A stretch of 64,000 nt of DNA, taken from positions 3,658,001-3,722,000 of the forward strand of contig NZ_CP061378.1 in the NCBI RefSeq assembly GCF_015624485.1, read 5' to 3'. The notes below the pieces were generated by a model. It saw only the letters and a program-made list of their open reading frames with translations. It was not told where the DNA came from and did no database searches. Each line of letters starts with the position of its first letter. The first letter of the stretch is position 1. Both the position numbers and the translations under genes were made by a program. The DNA comes from Bradyrhizobium genosp. L (lineage in GTDB: Bacteria; Pseudomonadota; Alphaproteobacteria; Rhizobiales; Xanthobacteraceae). Shown in pieces: positions 9,659-17,678 of the stretch.

Positions 9659-10273
9659 CTATTTCCGCTTCGGCATCACGGCGCAGCCGTACAGCACCAT
9701 CGCGCACATCTGGCGATAGCGGCCGGAGAAGTCGTCACGGGCGATCGGCGGCAGCGCCTGATTGACGGCGCGTCCGCCGTCGGCGAGCGCCTGTGCGATC
9801 TGCGCCGGCGTGAAGGCGCCGTTCAGCCTCAAAAACCGACCGGCCTGAAGGTCGATGACCAGCTTCTCCAGATCGGCCTGGAACGACACCGCCGACTTGA
9901 TCATCAGGTCGCGGCAGCGCTTGAAGGCTTCGGCGTTGAGTTCGACGGTGTGCGGCGAGCGCGTCAGCCGTCGCCGCGTCTCGCCGTAGCGGACGTCGAG
10001 GATCTTCGCGAAGATGTCGAGCGCGCTGCCGCCATTCGCCCGCACGGACCGGCCGGCCTGCAAAGCAAGCTCGACGTCGTCGACATGGCGAAAGCTGATC
10101 ACCGCGCGGAAGGCGTCTTCCTTGTTGCTGAAATAATAATACAGCGCGCGCTGCGTGAAGCCGCAGGCCCGTGCCAGCACCACCATCGATAGCCCACTAT
10201 AGCCGTAGTCGAGAAAGGCCCGGTCGACCTGCATCAGCAGGTCGGGTCCGGGCTTGATCATCTTCTTCGACAT
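9659..10273 (-). CDS. TetR-family transcriptional regulator
   Basis: Regulator of 204 aa with an N-terminal TetR helix-turn-helix: LMQVDRAFLDYGYSGLSMVVLA leads into ARACGFTQRALYYYFSNKED, where LYYYFSNKE is the typical recognition-helix end. The remaining about 140 residues form the ligand-binding helical domain, including a C-terminal stretch common in TetR_C proteins. The ATG at 10273 gives MSKKMIKPG and follows GGAATCCC. It sits between two AraC genes on the same strand; ligand and targets are unknown. Confidence 0.88.
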   Translation of the reverse strand: MSKKMIKPGPDLLMQVDRAFLDYGYSGLSMVVLARACGFTQRALYYYFSNKEDAFRAVISFRHVDDVELALQAGRSVRANGGSALDIFAKILDVRYGETRRRLTRSPHTVELNAEAFKRCRDLMIKSAVSFQADLEKLVIDLQAGRFLRLNGAFTPAQIAQALADGGRAVNQALPPIARDDFSGRYRQMCAMVLYGCAVMPKRK

Positions 10274-10415
10274 CGGGATTCCAAGGGCGCGGCGCGGCAG
10301 CACGCCTGCCGCCACGAACCCGGCTTACGGGCGTGGCCGCGCTTTAGCAACCCGCAAGTGCGCAGCCTGCCGATTCCCGGCATTGCATTCCTGGCATTGG
10401 ATGATCTCGATGCAC

Positions 10416-11372
10416 TCAGGCCGGCCGTGCCCGATAATCGCCCGGCGTCATCGACTCAGACGCATTGAACAGCCGATAGAACGTCGCGAGGCTCTCGAAG
10501 CCGCAGGCAAAGGCGACATCGGCGACCGACCGCTCCGGCCGTTCGCGCAGCAGGCGGCGGCTGCGCTCGAGCCGCAGCGCGGCGACGGTCTGCGAGAAGC
10601 TCATTTCCGTGGTCTCGAACAGCACGTGGAGATGGCGGACCGAAATGCCGAGCATGTCTGCGATCAGGGTCGGCGACAGCGTTGTCTTCGCGAGATGCCG
10701 TACCAGCAGGCGGCGCGCCAGCGACAGACGTCCGGTCCGCAGCGCCTGCTGCGCGAGCCGGCCTGCCGGCACCATCACGCCGCGCTCGATCAGGGCGATA
10801 TGCGCGAGGGCCTGCACCAACGGGCCCGTCACCGCCGTCGCGGTCGCATCGCTGCTCTCGACGAGGTCGCGGAAGCAGGATTCCAGCAGTGGCCGCAGCA
10901 TGGACCGGTCCTGCACCGGCCTCGGGACAAGCTGCTCCAATCCGGCGCGCGCATGGGGGAGATCGGTGGCTGGCACCTTGAGGATGCGCAGGTTGAATCC
11001 ATCGCGGCCGAGCGGCGCAGTGCGATAGGGCAGGTCGGCATAGCTGGTGGCGAACATGCCATTGTGAACCGAGAAGTCCTCGAGCCGCACGCCCCCGAAC
11101 CAGCCGCCGCCGCCAAGCTGCTGGTAGATGCACAGGCTGTCGCTGCGCGCGTCTGCGATGTCGCCGGCACGGCGCTCGACCCGGTACGGCGAGGCGCGCA
11201 GTTCGATCAGTCCGGCATTGCCGAGCTTGCGCAGCGAGAACTCGCCGAAGAAATCGCCACGCTGCGCCGGCTCGAGCTCCGCGGTCACGCCGAACAATCC
11301 CTTGGCGCGCACCTCACGCCAGTGGTCGAAACGCTCTCGGGGAGCGACCTGCTCGGTGGACCATGTGTACAC
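10416..11372 (-). CDS. AraC-family regulator with AraC_binding_2-type sensor
   Basis: Full-length AraC/XylS-family regulator (318 aa). The N-terminal about 170 residues, beginning with APRERFDHWREV, match the cupin-like AraC_binding_2 domain of FeaR/AraC-type regulators. The C-terminal 120 residues carry two helix-turn-helix motifs, LIADMLGISVRHLHVLFE and VADVAFACGFESLATFYRLF. It is a clear paralogue of the short AraC protein 1.2 kb away. The inducer cannot be told from sequence. No operon partner is obvious. Confidence 0.88.
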   Translation of the reverse strand: MYTWSTEQVAPRERFDHWREVRAKGLFGVTAELEPAQRGDFFGEFSLRKLGNAGLIELRASPYRVERRAGDIADARSDSLCIYQQLGGGGWFGGVRLEDFSVHNGMFATSYADLPYRTAPLGRDGFNLRILKVPATDLPHARAGLEQLVPRPVQDRSMLRPLLESCFRDLVESSDATATAVTGPLVQALAHIALIERGVMVPAGRLAQQALRTGRLSLARRLLVRHLAKTTLSPTLIADMLGISVRHLHVLFETTEMSFSQTVAALRLERSRRLLRERPERSVADVAFACGFESLATFYRLFNASESMTPGDYRARPA

Positions 11373-11544
11373 GGAAAGCCCTTGCGACGCGCGGGACCAG
11401 ATCCGCCTGTCCGGACAAACCTATCATGCAGATCGGAAAAGGAAACGTTACCTCCGGCCCTCTGCGCCCGCAGATGTCGATCCTGCACAGGATTCAAGGG
11501 TAGCGGGCGGCCGTTCCTGCACGGCGTGGCCGCCCGCTCGATGC

Positions 11545-11730
11545 TCAGACGATGTGCCAGCTCGAATCGACGTCGGTGGCGACGATATGGGCGGCCTGCA
11601 TGTTGCCACTGTCCCACACGGACACCGCGCCGTTGTCGTTGTGCCAGAGGATATCGCTGCGGCCGTTGCCGTCATAGTCGCCGACGCCGGCGATGTGCCA
11701 ACTGGCGTCGACCTGGCCCGCGCCGCGTTC
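11545..11730 (-). pseudogene. FG-GAP/VCBS-repeat protein remnant (C-terminal end)
   Basis: Reading the minus strand down to a TGA at 11545-11547 gives about 60 codons that include WHIAGVGDYDGNGRSDILWH, a VWD segment and a final SSWHIV before the stop. This is a typical FG-GAP/VCBS calcium-binding beta-propeller repeat (DxDGNGxxD) as found at the ends of large secreted Bradyrhizobium proteins. No start codon, signal peptide or further repeats are found upstream, so this is a leftover 3' fragment. The flanking stretches 11373-11544 and 11731-11859 contain nothing else I can name. Confidence 0.75.
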
Positions 11731-11859
11731 ATGACGACGTGACGTGATGATTGCGTCGATCAGGCATGATCGTTGAACCGCCTCGATCTATTCGTACACT
11801 GCATTGAGAATGCCGCCGTTCGGCGGCCGACTGATCTTGAAATGCAGGCGGATAGTTGG

Positions 11860-13359
11860 ATGACGAGACGGTTTTCCGGACTGACGGCGCTGATGGGCAT
11901 CATCCTGGCGCTGCTTGCATGGGTCGTGCCCGCCCATGCCGAAAAGCGCGTCGCGCTCGTGATCGGCAACAATGACTACAGGAACGTGCCGAAGCTGCAG
12001 AAAGCGGTCAACGACGCCCGCACCATGGGCGACACGCTGAAGCAGCTCGGCTTCGATGTCATGGTGGCCGAGAACCTGAACCGCCAGGCCTTCTCCGAGG
12101 CGCTGCTCGCCTTCGACCGCGCGGTCCAGCCGGGCGACACCGCGTTCTTCTTCTATGCCGGCCACGGCTTTGAGATCGCCGGCCAGAATTTCCTGCTGCC
12201 GACCGATGTGCCGGCGGCGACCGAGGGCCAGGAGGAGCTGGTGCGCGACGCCTCCGTGCTGGCCGACCGCATCGTCGAGCGGCTGCAGAACAAGAAGGTG
12301 CGGACCTCGATCCTGGTGTTCGACGCCTGCCGCAACAATCCGTTCGAGCGCGCCGGCACCCGTGCGGTCGCCGGCGGAGGCGGGCTCGCGCCGATGACGC
12401 AGCTGCCCGAGGGCGTGTTCTCGGTGTTTTCGGCTGGACCGCGCCAGACCGCGCTCGACCGGCTCTCGAATGACGACGCCAATCCCAATTCGGTGTTCAC
12501 GCGGACCTTTGCCAGGGAGCTGCTGCAGCCCGGTGAAAACCTCGTGCAGGTCGCGCAGCGCACGCGGCGGCTGGTCAGCGAGATGGCCGAGACCGTGAAG
12601 CACAAGCAGATCCCGGTCTATTTCGATCAGATGGTCGACGACGTCTTCCTGAATGGCGCGGCAAAGGGGCAGGCAGATGCCGCAAAACCGTCGGCGCCGC
12701 CGCAACAGGTGGCGGCGCTGCCGCCGGTCGCGGTGCCGCGGCTGCCGAAGGAGGATTCTGTCAACGCGCCGATCGCGAGCTTCTCGCGTCACAATGGCGG
12801 CTGGACGGTGGTGTTCTCGATCGTCGATCCGACGCTCGGCATCTCCTGGCGCGTCGGCGACAGCGGGGATTTCCGCGAGACCGGATTCATCGACACGCTC
12901 GATCCGCGCACCCGCAAGCGGATGCCCAATCCGTCGATCGAGCTGCCCGCCGACGCGCCCGCCAGCACGATCGAGATTCGTTATGTCGATGCGCAGGGCG
13001 AGATGCAGGGCCCGTTTCCGATCAAGTTCGATCCCGAGGCCGCATTGATCCGCGACCAACGCAAGATCCTCGACATGACCGCCACGAGCTGGCTATCGTT
13101 CCGCGAATTCAACGGCCTCTTGGTCTATTACACGCATCTGATGTCGTATCGATGCGCGATCCGCGAGGTCCGCATCGGCATCGACAGCGCGGTGCCGGAC
13201 AAGGTGCTGAAGATGCCGGCCTGCGATCCGCGTGATCCCAGCGCGATACCGTCCGAGGCGCAGCCCTATCTGAAGCTCGCGCCGCAGACCAAATCGGTGT
13301 CGGTCGAATTGACCTATCGCGACGGCAGCGTATCCGAGATCAAGACGTTCCGGCGCTAG
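11860..13359 (+). CDS. Secreted caspase-like (peptidase C14) protein
   Basis: Orthocaspase-type cysteine peptidase (499 aa) with a signal peptide ending near residue 27 (LLAWVVPAHA). The p20-like domain starts at RVALVIGNNDY; the catalytic His is H102 in FFYAGHGFE and the Cys is C157 in LVFDACRNNPF. After a Pro/Ala linker (about 265-310) comes a region of about 190 residues that looks beta-rich, beginning ASFSRHNGGWTVVFSIVDPT, which I do not recognise. The ATG at 11860 is chosen because it begins directly with the signal peptide; an upstream in-frame start would add 29 unlikely residues. Substrates are unknown; such proteins prefer Arg/Lys sites when tested. Confidence 0.85.
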   Translation: MTRRFSGLTALMGIILALLAWVVPAHAEKRVALVIGNNDYRNVPKLQKAVNDARTMGDTLKQLGFDVMVAENLNRQAFSEALLAFDRAVQPGDTAFFFYAGHGFEIAGQNFLLPTDVPAATEGQEELVRDASVLADRIVERLQNKKVRTSILVFDACRNNPFERAGTRAVAGGGGLAPMTQLPEGVFSVFSAGPRQTALDRLSNDDANPNSVFTRTFARELLQPGENLVQVAQRTRRLVSEMAETVKHKQIPVYFDQMVDDVFLNGAAKGQADAAKPSAPPQQVAALPPVAVPRLPKEDSVNAPIASFSRHNGGWTVVFSIVDPTLGISWRVGDSGDFRETGFIDTLDPRTRKRMPNPSIELPADAPASTIEIRYVDAQGEMQGPFPIKFDPEAALIRDQRKILDMTATSWLSFREFNGLLVYYTHLMSYRCAIREVRIGIDSAVPDKVLKMPACDPRDPSAIPSEAQPYLKLAPQTKSVSVELTYRDGSVSEIKTFRR

Positions 13360-13425
13360 CATCCTTTCGGTCTGATCCGCGTTACAATCCCGACCCAGGC
13401 TTGAGAGAACGGCGAGGACGGAGTC

Positions 13426-14664
13426 ATGGACGGCAACAATCCGCAACGGCCGCGTACGATGAAGGTCCGCTGCTGCGTGGTCGGCGGCGGGCCGGCCGGC
13501 ATGATGCTGGGCTATCTGCTCGGGCGCGCCGGGGTCGATGTCGTGGTGCTGGAGAAGCATGCCGACTTCTTCCGCGACTTTCGCGGCGACACCGTGCATC
13601 CCTCGACCTTGCAGGTGATGGACGAGCTCGGGCTGATCGACGGCTTCCTGAAGCTGCCGCACCAGCAGATCCAGAAGCTCGACGGCATCTTCGACGGTAC
13701 CCATGTGCGGCTCGCCGATACCAGCCGTCTCGACGTGAAATATCCCTACATCGCGCTGATGCCGCAGTGGGACTTCCTCAATTTCCTGCGCGAGAGCGGC
13801 AAGCGCTTTGGACAGCTCAAGGTGCTGATGAACACCGAGGCCACCGATCTGATCCGGCGCGGCGACACCGTCGCGGGCGTCGTTGCGAAAACGCCCGAGG
13901 GGGAATTGGAGATCGAGGCGGATCTCACGATTGCCTGCGACGGCCGCCATTCCACGATCCGCGAGCGGACCGGGCTTGCCGTGGAGGAGATCGGCGCGCC
14001 GATGGATGTGCTGTGGTTTCGAGTCGGGCGGCACCCGGACGAGACCGAGAACCTGTTCGCGCGCGTCGACCACGGCAAGATGCTGGTGACGTTCGACCGC
14101 GGCGACTACTGGCAATGCGCCTATGTGATCGCCAAGGGACAGTTCGAGGCAGTGAAGGCGAGGGGGCTGCCGGCGTTGCTCGACGACGTGTTGCGGCTGG
14201 CGCCGATCCTCAAGAGCGGCATTGGCGACGTGAAGAGCTTCGACGATCTCAAGCTGCTCACGGTCGCGATCAACCGGCTGACTCGCTGGACCCGGCCTGG
14301 GCTGCTTCTGATCGGCGATGCGGCGCATGCGATGTCGCCGATTGGTGGCGTCGGCGTCAACCTCGCGGTCCAGGATGCGGTCGCAACGGCCAACATCCTG
14401 GCGGCGAAGCTCGTCCATGGCTGCCCGTCGGAGGACGAACTCGATGCTGTCAGACGCCGTCGCGAGTTTCCCGTGCGGGTGACCCAGCGCCTGCAGGTGG
14501 TCGCCCAGAACAACATCATCAGCGTAGCGCTGAAGCCGGGTGATCGGCCGACGCCGTTGCCGCTCCGCCTGATCACCGCGGTGCCGTGGTTGCAGGGACT
14601 GACTGCGCGCGTTCTCGCCGTCGGGGTGCGGCCCGAGCACGTCCATTCGCCAGCCTGCAGTTGA
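13426..14664 (+). CDS. FAD-dependent monooxygenase (PHBH/UbiH superfamily)
   Basis: Class A flavoprotein monooxygenase-like protein (412 aa). The Rossmann motif VVGGGPAGMMLGYLLGRAG lies near residues 17-35, the second FAD motif is TIACDGRHSTIRE, and the GD motif is LLIGDAAHAMSPIGGVGVN. DVVVLEKH supplies the acidic residue binding the FAD ribose. The family hydroxylates aromatic or quinone substrates with NAD(P)H and oxygen; the substrate here is unknown. It stands alone between the caspase-like gene and a porin-like gene. GAGGACGGAG precedes the ATG as ribosome site. Confidence 0.88.
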   Translation: MDGNNPQRPRTMKVRCCVVGGGPAGMMLGYLLGRAGVDVVVLEKHADFFRDFRGDTVHPSTLQVMDELGLIDGFLKLPHQQIQKLDGIFDGTHVRLADTSRLDVKYPYIALMPQWDFLNFLRESGKRFGQLKVLMNTEATDLIRRGDTVAGVVAKTPEGELEIEADLTIACDGRHSTIRERTGLAVEEIGAPMDVLWFRVGRHPDETENLFARVDHGKMLVTFDRGDYWQCAYVIAKGQFEAVKARGLPALLDDVLRLAPILKSGIGDVKSFDDLKLLTVAINRLTRWTRPGLLLIGDAAHAMSPIGGVGVNLAVQDAVATANILAAKLVHGCPSEDELDAVRRRREFPVRVTQRLQVVAQNNIISVALKPGDRPTPLPLRLITAVPWLQGLTARVLAVGVRPEHVHSPACS

Positions 14665-14856
14665 GTTGCGCTGCTATGAATTCATCAAGGATAACAGCCG
14701 CTTAAGTTAACCATGAAAAGTTGCGTGGTTGCAACAGACGGACAAGATTCGAAATCGGCGGACACCGATTCGACGCCACCGGTTGCGCCGGTTTTCTTTT
14801 GGTAAGGGTCTCTCTGGGAAAGCTGGCACCCATCGGACAATCCTGAGGGTGCCATC

Positions 14857-15630
14857 ATGTTGCGTACCAAATTCATTGCTGCGTTGACCGCCACCACCGT
14901 GCTTGGCCTCGGCGCCGCATCCGCCGCCGACCTCGCGGCCCGTCCCTACACCAAGGCGCCGGCTTACGTCGAGGCGATCTACAACTGGGCCGGCTTCTAC
15001 ATCGGCGGCCATGTCGGCGGCGCCTGGACCAACGAGCAGTGGGCCAACACCGCGAACACCACGGCGTTCGGTGACCTCGCGCCGGGCCAGGGCTTCCGTC
15101 AGCGCGGCACGGGTTTCCTGGGCGGCGGTCAGATCGGTTACAACTGGCAGGCCAACAATTTCGTGTTCGGCGTCGAGGGCACGCTGTCCGGGCTCGATGC
15201 TTCCGGCCGCGTCAACAACACGGTGTTCGGTGCCGCGGATGATCAGTTCAGCTGGCGGGCCAATCTGCTGGCAACGATCGTCGGTCGCGCCGGTCTCGCC
15301 ATCAACAACAACCTGCTCTACGTCAAGGGCGGCTACGCCGGCGTGAACAACCGCCTGTCGGTGGTCGACACCCTTCCGCCCGCAACCGGCTCCGGCAGCA
15401 CGACCCAGTGGGCCAGCGGCTGGACCGTCGGCGCCGGCTGGGAATACGGCATCACCCGCAACTGGACCGTCGGTGTCGAGTACAACTACGCCGCCTTCGA
15501 GAAGCAGAGCTATCAACTCGCGGGTACCGCGACCGGCACCTACACGTTCGACGCCAAGCCGCGCGACCTGCAATGGGCGGTGGTGCGCCTGAACTACAAG
15601 TTCGACGCGCCGGTGATCGCGCGCTACTGA
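14857..15630 (+). CDS. Outer-membrane beta-barrel protein (Omp25/31-like)
   Basis: Outer-membrane protein of 257 aa with a signal peptide cleaved near residue 23 (GAASA) and the Rhizobiales-type mature start ADLAARPYTKAPA. NWAGFYIGGHVGGAW and QIGYNWQANNFVFGVEG are typical first strands of the 8-stranded OmpA-like barrel, and the C-terminus ends in an aromatic residue (VIARY) as the Bam machinery requires. It is monocistronic, with a terminator directly after the stop. A paralogue lies at 16655-17446 on the other strand. Confidence 0.9.
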   Translation: MLRTKFIAALTATTVLGLGAASAADLAARPYTKAPAYVEAIYNWAGFYIGGHVGGAWTNEQWANTANTTAFGDLAPGQGFRQRGTGFLGGGQIGYNWQANNFVFGVEGTLSGLDASGRVNNTVFGAADDQFSWRANLLATIVGRAGLAINNNLLYVKGGYAGVNNRLSVVDTLPPATGSGSTTQWASGWTVGAGWEYGITRNWTVGVEYNYAAFEKQSYQLAGTATGTYTFDAKPRDLQWAVVRLNYKFDAPVIARY

Positions 15631-15657
15631 GCTCGTCTCAAATAGACTGAGTTTGAG

Positions 15658-15688
15658 AAAGCCCTGGCATCGCGCCGGGGCTTTTTGC
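15658..15688 (+). terminator. Rho-independent terminator of the beta-barrel gene
   Basis: AAAGCCC and GGGGCTTTTT enclose a short GC-rich loop about 30 bases after the stop codon. The stem plus T-run fits intrinsic termination on the plus strand, and may also serve the convergent SDR gene. Confidence 0.8.
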
Positions 15689-15700
15689 GTTCCAGAGCGT

Positions 15701-16471
15701 CTAGACCATCACCGAATAGCCGCCGTCGACCGGAATGGCGGTGCCGGTGACGAAGTCGGACGCGGGAGAAGCTAGGAACACGGCAATCCCGGCGAAATCG
15801 CCGATCGCGCCCCAGCGTGCGGCCGGCGTACGCGCCAGCACGCGCTCATGCAGGCCGGCGACCTGCTGGCGCGCGCCTTGCGTCAGCTCGGTGTCGATCC
15901 AGCCGGGCAGGATGGCGTTGACCTGGATATTGTCGGGAGCCCAGGCGTTGGCGCAGGCGCGGCTGTACTGCACGATGCCGCCCTTGCTTGCGGCATAGGC
16001 CGCGGCAAAGCTCGCGCCGAAGATCGACATCATCGAGCCGATGTTGATGATCTTGCCGTGACCCGAGGCCTTCAGCGCCGGATAGGCCGCCTTCGAGCAC
16101 AGGAAGGCGCTCGTGAGGTTGGTGTCGATCACCTTGCTCCATTCCTCGAGCGCGAGTTCGTGCGGCGGCTTGCGGATGCTCATGCCGGCATTATTGACGA
16201 GGATGTCGATCCGTCCGAGCTCGGCGGTCACGCGTTCGACCATGGCAGCGACCGCCGCCTTGTCGGTGACGTCGGTCGTCACCGCGATGGCCTTGACGCC
16301 GCGCCGGCTGAGATCCTCGACCGCCGCCTTCGATTTCGCCTCGTTGCGGCCGACGACGGCAATCGCAGCGCCGGCATCAGCCATGCCCTGCGCCATGCCG
16401 AGCCCGATGCCGCCATTGCCGCCAGTGACGATGGCGACCTTGCCCGAGAGATCAAACAGTCCGTTTTTCAT
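15701..16471 (-). CDS. Short-chain dehydrogenase/reductase
   Basis: Classical SDR of 256 aa. The cofactor motif is VTGGNGGIGLGMAQG near the N-terminus, followed by VNNAGMS, a Ser in INIGSMMS and the catalytic YAASK. GNGGIG with a basic residue after the second strand (VVGRNEAKS) suggests NADP(H) preference. The ATG at 16471 gives MKNGLFDLSGKVAIV; the longer frame upstream runs through a terminator and is unlikely. The nearest relatives by eye are gluconate 5-dehydrogenase-like and 2-deoxygluconate dehydrogenase-like SDRs, but the substrate is not assignable. Confidence 0.88.
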   Translation of the reverse strand: MKNGLFDLSGKVAIVTGGNGGIGLGMAQGMADAGAAIAVVGRNEAKSKAAVEDLSRRGVKAIAVTTDVTDKAAVAAMVERVTAELGRIDILVNNAGMSIRKPPHELALEEWSKVIDTNLTSAFLCSKAAYPALKASGHGKIINIGSMMSIFGASFAAAYAASKGGIVQYSRACANAWAPDNIQVNAILPGWIDTELTQGARQQVAGLHERVLARTPAARWGAIGDFAGIAVFLASPASDFVTGTAIPVDGGYSVMV

Positions 16472-16591
16472 TGTTGTTGTCCGCTGTGGTTTGAGCGGCC
16501 AAGACAGTGCCCGATCGATGCGGCCTTGACCAGCAGGCGGACCGGTTCCGCACGGAGGACGCCGGCCTTCGGGAAAGGGAGCGGCCAACAA

Positions 16592-16619
16592 AAAAGCCCC
16601 GGACGATGCCGGGGCTTTT
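16592..16619. terminator. Bidirectional hairpin terminator
   Basis: AAAAAGCCCCGG and CCGGGGCTTTT pair around a short loop (ACGATG), with an A-run on one side and a T-run on the other, so it can stop transcription on either strand. It lies just after the minus-strand beta-barrel gene (16655-17446), which it most likely terminates. Confidence 0.82.
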
Positions 16620-16654
16620 GGTCTGCAATTCAGCAGAAATCAGTACTTGTCCGA

Positions 16655-17446
16655 TCAGTACTTGGCGACAACCGGGCCGCTCCAGTTGAAGCGGTAGACC
16701 AGCGAGGTGCTGATGGTCTGCACCAGCGGCTTGAAGGTGATGTCGCGGCCGTTCGACAGGTTGGTACCGTCAGCCAACTCGGAGATGTTCTTGTTGTCGT
16801 AGTAGGCAGCGCGGTACTCGGTCTTCATGAACCAGCCGGGAGCCGAGATGCCGAAGAAGCTCAGGTTGTTCTCGACGCCGCCGCCAACGAACCAGCCACC
16901 GCGGTCGAAACCGTTGGTGTGCAGGCCGGACGGGAGAGCGGTGACGGTGCTGAGCAGGGTGGTGCCCTTCCAGTGCGCGTCCGAGTAACCGGCGTTCACG
17001 TAGGACAGGACGTTCGGAGCGACCAGATAGCCGAGGCGCGCACCGGCGGCCCAGGAGTAGTCGTTCTTGATGTTGCCCGCGATGAACGGACCCTGATCCT
17101 GGATGGTGCCCTTGAGGCTGCCGAACTGGCCGTCGGCGAACACGCCGAACACCCAGCTCTGGCTGGCCTGCCAGTCGTAGCCGGCGCCGACGGTGCCGTA
17201 CCAGCCATCGCCGCCCTGGCGCTGGTTGAGGCCAAGGATGCTCGCGCCGCCAGCGGTCGGCTGAATGGTGGTGTCAGCGTCCCAGACGCCGCCGCCGCCG
17301 CCGCCAAACACGTAGAAGCCAGTCCAGCTCGGCGCCACCGGGAGCGGGGCGGGAGCCTTGGTGTACGGGCGGGCGGCGAGGTCGGCCGCCTGGGCCGATG
17401 CCGTCATCGCAGCAACCGCGGTCAGAGCGAGCAAGATCTTCTTCAT
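16655..17446 (-). CDS. Outer-membrane beta-barrel protein (Omp25/31-like)
   Basis: Porin-like outer-membrane protein of 263 aa. Signal peptide MKKILLALTAVAAMTASAQA is followed by ADLAARPYTKAPAPLPV, the same mature start as the paralogue at 14857. WTGFYVFGGGGGG and VGAGYDWQASQSWVFGVFAD are barrel strands, and the protein ends GPVVAKY with a C-terminal aromatic. The ATG at 17446 is used because GAGG lies 8 bases upstream; a TTG two codons earlier is less likely. Monocistronic, with a strong hairpin after the stop. Confidence 0.9.
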   Translation of the reverse strand: MKKILLALTAVAAMTASAQAADLAARPYTKAPAPLPVAPSWTGFYVFGGGGGGVWDADTTIQPTAGGASILGLNQRQGGDGWYGTVGAGYDWQASQSWVFGVFADGQFGSLKGTIQDQGPFIAGNIKNDYSWAAGARLGYLVAPNVLSYVNAGYSDAHWKGTTLLSTVTALPSGLHTNGFDRGGWFVGGGVENNLSFFGISAPGWFMKTEYRAAYYDNKNISELADGTNLSNGRDITFKPLVQTISTSLVYRFNWSGPVVAKY

Positions 17447-17619
17447 ATCCAAATCCTCGACTTTAGCGTTCGATCGGGTCGCTTGACGAAGGGCGCTCCA
17501 GCACCGATTCCCCAGCCTTGATGTCGGGACTATACGTGGTTCCGCCGGAAATGCTGTTGCGGGTGAGACACAACCGGCCGAAAACGAAACCTGCGGGGTT
17601 CGCGGAAACGGCGAACGAA

Positions 17620-17650
17620 AGCGGCCGCCCCCGAGCGAGGGCGGCCGAAA
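17620..17650. terminator. GC-rich hairpin downstream of parE
   Basis: GCGGCCGCCC and GGGCGGCC form a strong stem with loop CCGAGCGA, followed on the plus strand by an A-run. On the minus strand, where parE ends about 30 bases before it, the T-run comes before rather than after the stem, so termination efficiency is uncertain. It is the only candidate end for the parE transcript. Confidence 0.5.
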
Positions 17651-17678
17651 AAATGATCGAAATCAGCAGGTTGTCGCT

